DNA from: Roseiarcus sp963779095
GTDB taxonomy: Bacteria; Pseudomonadota; Alphaproteobacteria; Rhizobiales; Beijerinckiaceae
Length of the DNA stretch: 64,000 nucleotides
Reading direction: 5' to 3'
NCBI GenBank assembly: GCA_963779095.1
Contig: CAVZWU010000015.1
Coordinates: 124,001 to 188,000 of the forward strand
Made by a program: the position numbers and the translations under genes. The notes beneath the pieces are model-generated. The model ran no database searches, had not been told where the DNA came from, and worked only from the letters and a program-made list of their open reading frames with translations. Positions within the stretch are counted from its first letter, which is position 1. The number at the start of each line of letters is the position of its first letter. Shown one piece after another: positions 9,285 through 17,280 of the stretch.

Positions 9285-10548
9285 CTACGCTCCGAGCAGC
9301 GATTTTCGCACGATGGCGTGGACGCCCCAGTTGCCGTCCACGACCTGCGTCACGCCGAAATCGACGCCTGCGGAAATCACCGCGATCGCCTCGTCCTCGC
9401 TCAAGCTCCGCATCTCCATGAGAAATCGGCGCGCCTTGCGGAAGGCGTCCTTCATCGCAAGATCGAGGGACGAGGTGGCGTAGACTTCTCCCTGTCCCCG
9501 GGAGCCGAATTCGGCGAGGTAGTTCGGATGGCTGAAGCCGGTGAGAACCCATTCGGTCGGCGTCTCGATCAGCGGGTAGGTGAGGTCGGCGAAGCGGCTG
9601 TCCTTCTTGTGCAGGACGACGGTCACGCGCCCGGTCATCGAGCATTCGATCGCGGTCCCCGCGATCTCGCCGTCGCCCTGGGCCGCATGCGGATCGCCGA
9701 TCGACAGGAGGCCGCCGGGGACCGAGACCGGCAGGTAGACGGCCGCGCCTTTGCCTAGGCGCCAATTGTCGAGATTGCCGCCGAAATAGGCCGGCGGAAC
9801 CGAATTCGACGGGATCGGCTTCCCGCGGCGCAAGGGCGATCACGCCGAAGTGCGGACGCAGCGGGATGCGGATCCGGCTTTGCGGCGCGGCCGCAATCTC
9901 GATTTTGGCCTTGTCGACCGGGACACCCGGATAGTCGTAAGTCCGGTGAACGACGCCGAACGGATCGACCTGCGGAGACCAACGATAGGCGTAAAGGGCC
10001 TTTGCGTAAGGTTCGTCGCCGTCGGCGAAGATTTCGTAGATGGTGACGTTCTCCCGCGGCTTCGGCTCCTGAATGAATTCGCCATAATGATAGCCCCACC
10101 AGGCCGCGACATTGCTGCCGAAAGAGCGCCCTTCATATCCGGGGCTGCGGCTCGGCCGCGGCGCCATGTCGTCGATCCTGACCTCGATCACGTCGCCCGG
10201 CTCCGCGTCCTTGACATGGATCGGGCCGGTGCAGATGTGCACGCCGAACCCTTCGCCAGCGCCGCGGCCGAAGATGGAGGCGTCGATCGGGCCGGCGCCG
10301 CGACGGTCAACGGCCTTTCTGTCTTTGGTCCAGAAAAAGACCTCTTCCGCCGCCGCGTCGCCCCGGATCATCAGGTCGGGATCGTCGGAGGCGTGCTGGG
10401 TCAGCGTTTCAATCTCGACGCTGTCGCCGGAGCGAATCTCGAGGACGGGCCTTAGCGAACGGCTGAAATAGCCCCAATGCACATTCGCCGAACGGACCGC
10501 GAGGCGATGGCGGGCGCTTTCGTCCCGCCCGCTCCCCGGAGCAGGCAA
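9285..10548 (-). CDS. Acetamidase/formamidase family protein (frameshifted)
   Basis: FmdA/AmdA family amidase, which hydrolyses short-chain amides to acid and ammonia. The 5' part reads VHWGYFSRSLRPVLEIRSGD through PHFGVIALAPREAD. After a one-base shift near 9805-9830 the 3' part reads SVPPAYFGGNLDNWRLGKGA, then SIGDPHAAQGDGEIAGTAIE and VDFGVTQVVDGNWGV. Residue by residue it parallels the intact paralog at 11676-12917, which fixes the frame change. No ATG exists at the expected start. TTG at 10548 is the best candidate and gives 420 residues once one base is removed. The frame is also open without a stop back into the AraC gene upstream. Confidence 0.82.
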
Positions 10549-11589
10549 GCGGCTGGCAGTCTCGCCAATCGCGCTGCGCTGCTTGAGCTTCCGGTTCGCG
10601 AGCGCGCTGAGAGGCCAGCCGCGCTGCGCCGCGCCCCCGCTTTCGGACAGCCTGTCGGCCTGCTGGCTGCGAAAGGCGCCGGGAGGGATCCCGAACCGCT
10701 CCTTGAACAGCCGGTTGAAATTGGCGGCGTCGCCGAAGCCGCAGCGGTAGCCGACGTCGGCGACGGAAGGGTGAATGTCGCCGGGCGCGATAAGGGCGGC
10801 GCGGGCGCGCTGCAGGCGCCGCTCGCGCAGATAGTGGCCGAAGCTGACGCCGGTCTGCTCGAACAATTTCTGCAGATAGCGCTCCGAAATTCCCTCGCCC
10901 CGGGCGATGCGGGGAGCCGTCAGGTCCGGGTCATGCAGGCGCCGTTCGATCGCAGCCGTCACGCGGTTGAACAGCGCCACGAGGCTTGGCGTCGCCGCGG
11001 CGCTTGCGCCGTCCTGCCCGCCGACGATTGTCAGGAAGAGATCCGCGACGCCCTGCTCGAGCGCCCGCCATTCGGCCGCCGACAGCGAGTCCATCTCGGC
11101 GGCCGCAGTCTCGATGAGCTTGATGAACACGCCCGAAAACCCCTCGGGCTGAAGCCGGCGCGGCGCGGCGAGTGGCCGCCATCCCGGGCTGCGTCCGTCG
11201 AGGACGCCGTCCGACAGCGACACAACGACGATAGGAACGATGCGGTCGAGCGCAATGCGCCATTCCTGATCGGCCGGCAGCAAGACAAGCGTGCCGGGCG
11301 GGACCCACACGGGACCGCTCACCCCCTCGACCTCGATGTCGTCTTCGAGAGGCAGGAGACAGATCGGAAGGCGGGACCGTCGCGTCAGCGGCGAGAGCGT
11401 CTGCAAACCTGCTCTCAGGCGGCCAAGCGCCAGCCCATGCGGATCCCCGCGCACCGAAGCCGCGGCGAAGACCTCAGGCCCCCCTTTGAACGGCGCCGAG
11501 CGCAGTCGAAGCTGGGCGAGAAGGTCCCGCCAGGCGTCGCCGCGGGCGATCCGGGGATAGGCTTCGCTCTCGAACTGCCTGATAAACAT
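10549..11589 (-). CDS. AraC-family transcriptional regulator, no own stop codon
   Basis: DNA-binding activator with an N-terminal ligand/sensor half and a C-terminal double HTH. The AraC domain is clear: ERYLQKLFEQTGVSFGHYLR followed by VADVGYRCGFGDAANFNRLF and FKERFGIPPGAFR, the usual family end. After that the frame runs on for about 45 more codons and enters the downstream amidase with no stop; the boundary given here is therefore set at the amidase TTG. A missing stop through an indel is more likely than a natural fusion. The start could be ATG 11589 (weak AGCGAAAGG upstream) or ATG 11685, which would overlap the end of the upstream amidase gene by ten bases. It probably regulates the flanking amidase and transporter genes. 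Confidence 0.75.
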
Positions 11590-11675
11590 CCTTTCGCTCG
11601 CGGCGCCGGCGAGGCCGATCTGTGCGGCGCAGCGTTCATATTGCACCTGCGAAGCGAGCCGCGCCAGCCCTGGAT

Positions 11676-12917
11676 TCACGAGCATTGGAACACGCTCTTG
11701 CGGATCGAGCCATGCACGCCCCAATTGGCGTCGACGACCTGGGTCACGCCAAAATCGGCGGCGACCGACATGAGCGCGATCGCCTCGTCCTCGCTGAGCT
11801 TGTGGGCCGTCATGAGGAAGCGGCGGAGCTTGCGGAAGGCGTCGCGCATCGCCCGATCGACGCTCGAATGCCGCGCGATCGCTGTCTGGGCGTCCGCGCC
11901 GAGGCTGGCGAGGTAGTTCGGATAGGTGAAGCCGTAGACGGACCATTGCTGGTCCGTCTCCAGCATCGGGTGGTCGAGCCCTTCGAGGGCCGTCCCGGCG
12001 AGCGCGTTCTTCTTGTGCAGATGAAATTCGAAGTCGCCGGTCAGCGACGTCTCGATCGCCGTGCCGCCGAGTTCGCTGTCGCCCTGAGCAGCATGGGGAT
12101 CGCCGACCGAAAAGAAGGCGCCGGCGACTGCGACCGGGTAATACATCGTCGCGCCCCTGCCGATGCGCCAGTCGTCGATGTTGCCGCCGGTGTAGGACGG
12201 CGGGACCGAACTGACGAAATCGGCTTCCGAGGGCGCAAGCCCCATCGTGCCGAAATGGAGGCGCGCGGGCACGCGCACATTGGCGAGCACGTTCTCGCGC
12301 CGCGTGACGAGGCTATGGTCGACCCGGACACCGGGATAGTCGATCGTGGGATGGACAAGGCCGTCAGGGTCGGTCTGCGGGCGCCAGACGTAATTATAGA
12401 CGGCTTTGGCGTAAGGCTCGCCCGACGTGTCGAGCTCGAAGATGGTCACGACTTCGCGCGGGCGCGGCTCCTCGATCAGGTCGTGATAGTGGAAGCCCCA
12501 TGACGCTGCAGCGTTCGAGCCGAAGCATCGGCCAGCGTAGCAGGCGCTGCAGCTCGGTCTCGGCCGCACGTCGAGGACGCGAACTTCGAGGATGTCGCCG
12601 GGCTCGGCCCCTTCGATTGCGACGGGGCCGGTGAGGAGATGCACGCCGAGCCCTTCGCCCGGCCCGAATTTGAGCTTGCCCTCGGTCGGCCCGGCGCCGC
12701 GGCGCCGGATCGTCTTCTCGTCCTTGGTCCAGTGGAAGATCGCCTCGGCCGCAGGATCATCCTTGATCATGCGCTCATAATCGTCGTTGGCGTGGTGGGT
12801 CAGCGTCTCGATCGTCGCGCAGTCGCCTGGCTTCAGGGTCAGAGCCGGTTTGACGACCTTGCTGAAATAGCCCCAGTGCACGGTCGCGGGCGAAACCGGG
12901 AGCTTATGGTGATTCAT
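11676..12917 (-). CDS. Acetamidase/formamidase family protein
   Basis: Intact 413-residue FmdA/AmdA family amidase. Conserved segments are VHWGYFSKVVKPALTLKPGD (15-34 approx.), EPGDILEVRVLDVRPRPS, CFGSNAAASWGFHY, PARLHFGTMGLAPSEAD, FFSVGDPHAAQGDSELGGTA and FGVTQVVDANWGVHG. The family hydrolyses formamide, acetamide or related short amides and often works with an ABC-type amide or urea importer. Here the minus-strand order is importer, this gene, AraC regulator, second amidase, RidA. The two amidases are diverged paralogs, so they may have different substrates. Confidence 0.92.
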   Translation of the reverse strand: MNHHKLPVSPATVHWGYFSKVVKPALTLKPGDCATIETLTHHANDDYERMIKDDPAAEAIFHWTKDEKTIRRRGAGPTEGKLKFGPGEGLGVHLLTGPVAIEGAEPGDILEVRVLDVRPRPSCSACYAGRCFGSNAAASWGFHYHDLIEEPRPREVVTIFELDTSGEPYAKAVYNYVWRPQTDPDGLVHPTIDYPGVRVDHSLVTRRENVLANVRVPARLHFGTMGLAPSEADFVSSVPPSYTGGNIDDWRIGRGATMYYPVAVAGAFFSVGDPHAAQGDSELGGTAIETSLTGDFEFHLHKKNALAGTALEGLDHPMLETDQQWSVYGFTYPNYLASLGADAQTAIARHSSVDRAMRDAFRKLRRFLMTAHKLSEDEAIALMSVAADFGVTQVVDANWGVHGSIRKSVFQCS

Positions 12918-12998
12918 GTCGGTCTCCGATTATCCCGCGCGCCCTTCATGGGGCTTGCGGGCGGCGCGCCGCCGGCGCCTTCTCCTGGGTCCTGCGCA

Positions 12999-14620
12999 TT
13001 AGCCGTGCGCGACGCTTTCCTCGGTCATGATCTGAAGGAATTGCGCGGTGCGCGGGTTTTTCGGCCGCGACAGCACGACGTCCGCGCGCCCCTCCTCGAC
13101 GATCGACCCGTCGGCCAGAAACACCGCGCGGTCAGCGACCTCCTTGGCAAAACTGATCTGGTGGGTGGAAATCATCATGGTGAGGCCGTCCTCCACCGCC
13201 AGCCGGCGAATGACATCCAGCACTTCGCTCACGAGTTCGGGGTCGAGCGCCGAGGTCGGCTCGTCGAGCAGGAGAATCGTCGGATTGGGGGCGAGCGCGC
13301 GCGCGATCGCCACACGCTGTTGCTGGCCGCCCGACATATGGCGAGGCAGCGCGTCGGCCCGATCCGAGAGCCCCACGCGATCGAGCAGCTCCTGCGCCCG
13401 GCGGTCGGCGTCCGTGTGCGAAAGCCCATGCACCCAGCGCAGCGGTCCGGCGATGTTCTGCTTGGCGGTCAGATGACCGAACAGGTTGAAATTCTGAAAC
13501 ACCATGCCGACCCCGACCGTCGCGCGCTCGTTGGCGATCGCGCGCGCCGACAGCGGCCGGTTGTGGGCGTCGAAGCCGATCTCCCGGCCCGTCACCTTGA
13601 TCGCGCCGCTGTCCCAGGATTTCGAGATGATTTATGCAGCGCAGAAGGGTGCTCTTGCCTGAGCCGCTCGGCCCCAAAAGCGCGACGACTTCGCCGATGC
13701 GGACAACGAGATCGATCGAACTCGAGCACGGTTTTACCGTCGTAGGACTTGTGCAGCGCCTCGATTTCGAGCGCGGGCCGGCTGCCTGTGAGCGCGGCCA
13801 TGCGCTTCTCGCGATCGATGGAGAGGCTGGGCTTCAAGGGCGCAAGCGGGGCCGCCGCAGGCGAGACGGCGGCCGGCGATTCGAGCGGCGCCGTCACCGC
13901 GCTCACCCGCACAGCCTCGACCGGCTGGCGGCGCCAGGGCAGAAGACGCGCGAGCCGCGCCTCGGGTGTCGGCAGGTCGAGATCGAGCAGGACTTCGACG
14001 ATCACCTGGATCACGGCGACCGCGCCGGTCAGCACGAGATACATGAGGCCCGAGGCGAAGAAGATCGAGAAGAAATCGAAATTGGCGGAAGCGAGCTGCG
14101 TGCTCCGCAGCGTGAGTTCCTGCACCGAGACGACGGAGGCGAGCGACGAATTCTTGAGCGCGCTGACTGCCTCGTTGCCGAGCGCGGGAACCATCGAGCG
14201 GACCGCCTGCGGCGCCACGATGCGCAGCATCACCACGGCCGGCGTCATGCCAAGGGCCTGGCCGGCGATGATCTGGCCCCGATCGACCGCGATGATGTTG
14301 CCGCGAATGATCTCGGCGATGAAGGGCGCTTCGTTGAGCGCCAGCGCAAGGCCCGCCGCCTCGACCGCGGTCAGCTTTATGCCGATCATCGGCAGCGCGT
14401 TGTAGCAGAAGATCATCTGCAAGATGAGCGGGGTTCCACGAAAGATGATGGCGTAGGCGCGCGTGATGACGGCCAGGATGGGAAACCGGCTGAGCTGCAT
14501 TCCAGCGAGCACGATCCCCATCACCAGGCCGCCGCCGAGGCCAAGAGCGGTGATAAGAAGCGTGTAGAGGATGCCGGTCAGCAGATAGGGCTGGCTGAGA
14601 TAATGGAAGAAAAGTTCCAT
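12999..14620 (-). CDS. Polar amino-acid-type ABC permease-ATPase fusion (frameshifted)
   Basis: One polypeptide carrying a His/Glu/Gln/Arg-type permease and an ABC ATPase. The permease (about residues 1-225) contains the EAA-type loop GMTPAVVMLRIVAPQAVRSM. A Pro/Ala-rich linker (about 235-280) leads in the same frame to ALEIEALHKSYDGKTVLE, the start of the ATPase. Two one-base shifts follow, near 13715 and 13610: the middle piece holds Walker A GPSGSGKSTLLRCINHLE, and the last piece holds the Q-loop MVFQNFNLFGHL, signature HMSGGQQQRVAIARAL and Walker B ILLLDEPTSALDPE. Removing two bases gives 539 residues. Fused permease/ATPase proteins of this type are known in alphaproteobacteria. The substrate is probably an amide or amino acid, given the neighbouring amidases. 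Confidence 0.82.
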
Positions 14621-14689
14621 TGACGCTTTCAGCTGCCATCACGCCTGGGACGGGCGGCGCTCAGGCGAACCCGCCCGTCCCCGAGAGTC

Positions 14690-15607
14690 TTAGTCCGCCA
14701 GGACCAGCTTCGGCGCCTCCATCTGATCCACGGGCAAATTCCACTTCTTCATGAGCTCGGCCTGCCCCCCTGATTTCTGGATCTCGGTGAGCGCGGCGAA
14801 GACCGCATCGCGGAATTCGGTCTTGTTGCGCGGAACCGCGATGCCGACCGAATAGGGAAGCGTGACCGCCGTCGCCTTCTCGAGCTTGTCGGGATAGGCC
14901 TTGACCGCGCCGTCGACCGTATTCACGTCATTGACATAAGTGTCGGCGCGTCCTGACAGAATCGCCTGAATGCAATTGGCGTTGTTGTCGTAAAGCTGAA
15001 TGCCCGGCGCCGGCTTGCCGGCCGCCTTGCATTTTTCCTCGAGCGCCTGAACGAGGGGCACTTCGACGAAGCCCGTGTTCTCGGCCGCGGTCGCGCCGCA
15101 CATCGAGAGGTTGATGCCGTCGATCTTCTTCGGATTGCCCTTGGCTACCAGGACGCCGTCATAGACCTTGAGATAGGTGATGAAGTCAGCCGCCTTGGCG
15201 CGCTGCTTGGTGGCGTAGATATCGGAGATGACGATATCGGCCTGGCCCGCCTCGAGCGTGGTGAGAAGCGCCGCGAACGTCACAGGCTTGTAGGTGAGCT
15301 TGAATCCGAGGCAATCGCCGATCGCTTCGCCAAGATCGATGTCGAACCCGACATATTTGTTCGGATCGTTGGGATCGAGCGCTTCATAGCCAGGCGTATG
15401 AGGATTGACGCCGTTGACGAGAGTCTTGCCCTTGAGAGAGGGATACTTCGCCTGAAGCGCGGTGCAGGCCTCCGGCGTCTTGGCGATTGCCGGATGAGGC
15501 GCGAGGATCGCCAGTATGGATCCTGCGATCATCGCGGTCAGCGTCCCTGCGACCATGCTCAGCGATGCTGGACCAGCATCGCGACGGCGAAACTGAACGA
15601 TCCTCAT
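14690..15607 (-). CDS. Periplasmic amino-acid-type binding protein
   Basis: Family 3 (type-II) solute-binding protein of 305 residues, partner of the permease-ATPase fusion 70 bases downstream. ATG 15607 is preferred over 15619 because GGAG lies six bases upstream of it. A signal peptide ends near PAIAK. The mature protein shows KYVGFDIDLGEAIGDCLGFK, the ligand-pocket stretch DIVISDIYATKQRAKAADF and GQAELMKKWNLPVDQ at the C-terminus. Two Cys pairs may form disulphides. The association with acetamidases suggests amide, amino-acid or related nitrogen-compound uptake. Confidence 0.9.
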   Translation of the reverse strand: MRIVQFRRRDAGPASLSMVAGTLTAMIAGSILAILAPHPAIAKTPEACTALQAKYPSLKGKTLVNGVNPHTPGYEALDPNDPNKYVGFDIDLGEAIGDCLGFKLTYKPVTFAALLTTLEAGQADIVISDIYATKQRAKAADFITYLKVYDGVLVAKGNPKKIDGINLSMCGATAAENTGFVEVPLVQALEEKCKAAGKPAPGIQLYDNNANCIQAILSGRADTYVNDVNTVDGAVKAYPDKLEKATAVTLPYSVGIAVPRNKTEFRDAVFAALTEIQKSGGQAELMKKWNLPVDQMEAPKLVLAD

Positions 15608-15986
15608 GTACAACTCCATGGCTTCGGATGCGGAACATTGAGTTCAGCTCCCAAGCATAGAGTGGGCCTGGCGCAGCCCCGTTGTCCTCGACCGCACTGA
15701 TTGTTGTAATTTGACGCGCGGGTCTTCGGGCTCAGATCAATCTTGCCCAGTTTCTAGACAGTGTTCGCTTAAAATCTGTTCGGTTTGATAATTGAAGAGC
15801 AACAGCCTCGGCTTTCGATGACTGTAGGCGCTTTCGCTAAGTTGGAAGCTCCCCATCGGAACCACGGCGCCCGATTCCGATGGCCAGAGCGCGCGGCGAA
15901 AAAGTGGATGCCGGTTTTTCGCGGATCAAAGCGCGCGAAATTGAGGAATTTAAGCATGCTGCGAGTCAACCTAATCGCAGCATGCC
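15608..15986. other. Intergenic region with palindromes and a dispersed-repeat-like stretch
   Basis: The 379-base gap holds the promoter of the binding-protein gene near 15608-15720. At 15853-15883 CCATCGGAA pairs with TTCCGATGG across 13 bases. It is followed by GAAAAAGTGGATGCCGG and TTTTTCGCGG (15898-15924), a sequence type that I recall as a common dispersed intergenic repeat in Rhizobiales. A strong hairpin lies at the MFP end (listed separately). No coding signal was seen. Confidence 0.5.
15954..15985 (-). terminator. Hairpin directly after the RND adaptor gene
   Basis: GCATGCTGCGA and TCGCAGCATGC form a perfect 11-base stem with a ten-base loop, beginning one base past the adaptor stop. 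Read on the minus strand it is followed by TTAAATTCCTC, which is T-rich but not a clean T-run. It is likely the transcription or decay boundary of the efflux operon. Confidence 0.55.
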
Positions 15987-17264
15987 TCAGCGTCGTGAGA
16001 GGCTGGCGCGGGAGGCCGCCCCTCCTGCCTTGTGGTTGGCCAGGCGCACCGCCGCGCCGCTCACCAGCGAATCCGACGGGTTGACGATCACCTCGTCCGC
16101 TGTGTCGAGACCGGTCAGCACCTCGACGCGGTCGCCATAATCGCGCCCGATGGTGATCGGCGTGAGCTCCGCGACGCCGTTGCGCACCGCGGCGACCCGC
16201 AGTCCCTCGCTTCGAAACAGCAGCGTATTGGCCGGAATCACCACCGAATGCGTTCGCTTCTGGAGCGTGAAATGCACGAAGGCGTAGGCGCCGGGCAGCA
16301 GCTTGCCGTCCGAATTGTCCACGTCCACCTCGACCAGCAATGTGCGGGAGGCGGGGTTGATTGCGCCATCGGTGCGCGCCAGCGCGCCGTGGAACTCCTG
16401 TCCCGGGTACTCGTCGAACGTAACCGTCGCGGTGTCGCCCGAGTGGAGATCCGGTGCGTCGGTCTCCGGCGCCGCGACAAAGATGCGCAGCGTCCGGGTC
16501 GAGGCCATGTGGAAGAGCTCCGTGGCCGGGCTGCCCGCCCCAGCGTTGATCAGCGCGCCGACGTCGGTGTTGCGTGCGGTGATCACACCATCGAACGGCG
16601 CGGTCACGCGCTCGAACGCGGTCAGCTTCTCCAGGCGATCCACCTGTGCCTGCGCCACGCGCACGTTGGCGCGCGCGACGTCGACCGCGGCCGTGCTCCC
16701 CGCATAAGTGAGGCGGTCCTGGTCGCCCTGCTGTCGGCTCGTCCAGCCTCGCCGCACCAGTTCCGAGGTGCGGCCGCTTGTCACTTTGGCGAGGTCCATA
16801 TTCGCCTCCGCCTGCGTCACGGCCGCCTGATTCTGCGCCAGTTGCGCCTGCGCCTCGCGCAACTGCTGGTCGAGTTCGGGCGTCTCGATCTCAGCCAGCA
16901 CGTCCCCGCGTTTCACATGGGCGCCGATGTCGTAATTCCAGCTTTTCAGGTAGCCGCTGGCGCGCGCATAGATCGGCGTGTCGATGAACGCCATCGTCTG
17001 GCCCGGCAGCACCAGCGTCTGGTCGGGCGCGCCGCCGACCGGATGCACGACCTCGACGAACGGCGCCGCCGTCTCCGCAGTCTCGGCGTCCAACGCCGCC
17101 TCGGCCACCCCGCGCTCGCGCATCCCGTTGTAAATCAGGCCGCCAAGCAGCGCGGCCGCAATCGCCAGCCCGGCCAGCCACATCCCGCCGGGCCGTGCGG
17201 GCCGCGGCCTCGGCCTGTCGGGCGCCGGCCGGGCGAGATCGCCCGCGCTCGGGTCCTTCAGCAT
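15987..17264 (-). CDS. RND efflux periplasmic adaptor (membrane fusion protein)
   Basis: Adaptor of a tripartite RND pump, 425 residues from ATG 17264. It has an N-terminal Pro/Arg-rich cytoplasmic tail, one membrane anchor (WLAGLAIAAALLGGLIYNGM), the lipoyl/barrel-sandwich halves (SWNYDIGAHVKRGDVLAEIE and FERVTAPFDGVITARN) and a coiled-coil hairpin between them rich in Gln and Ala. A beta-barrel follows (RIFVAAPETDAPDLHSGD). It lies 16 bases downstream of the pump gene, an order opposite to the usual adaptor-first arrangement. No outer-membrane channel gene is adjacent. Confidence 0.9.
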   Translation of the reverse strand: MLKDPSAGDLARPAPDRPRPRPARPGGMWLAGLAIAAALLGGLIYNGMRERGVAEAALDAETAETAAPFVEVVHPVGGAPDQTLVLPGQTMAFIDTPIYARASGYLKSWNYDIGAHVKRGDVLAEIETPELDQQLREAQAQLAQNQAAVTQAEANMDLAKVTSGRTSELVRRGWTSRQQGDQDRLTYAGSTAAVDVARANVRVAQAQVDRLEKLTAFERVTAPFDGVITARNTDVGALINAGAGSPATELFHMASTRTLRIFVAAPETDAPDLHSGDTATVTFDEYPGQEFHGALARTDGAINPASRTLLVEVDVDNSDGKLLPGAYAFVHFTLQKRTHSVVIPANTLLFRSEGLRVAAVRNGVAELTPITIGRDYGDRVEVLTGLDTADEVIVNPSDSLVSGAAVRLANHKAGGAASRASLSRR

Positions 17265-17280
17265 GGTATGGCTAGGCTCC

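Noticed and set aside
10477..11916. Long plus-strand frame opposite the AraC gene
   Set aside because: Antisense shadow of the AraC and amidase genes, with Arg/Ala-rich composition and no domain.
8875..11946. A 1023-codon minus-strand open frame
   Set aside because: It joins parts of three genes (AraC, amidase, RidA) through frame coincidences and an indel; the middle part after base 9830 is nonsense, and RidA has its own start at 9270.
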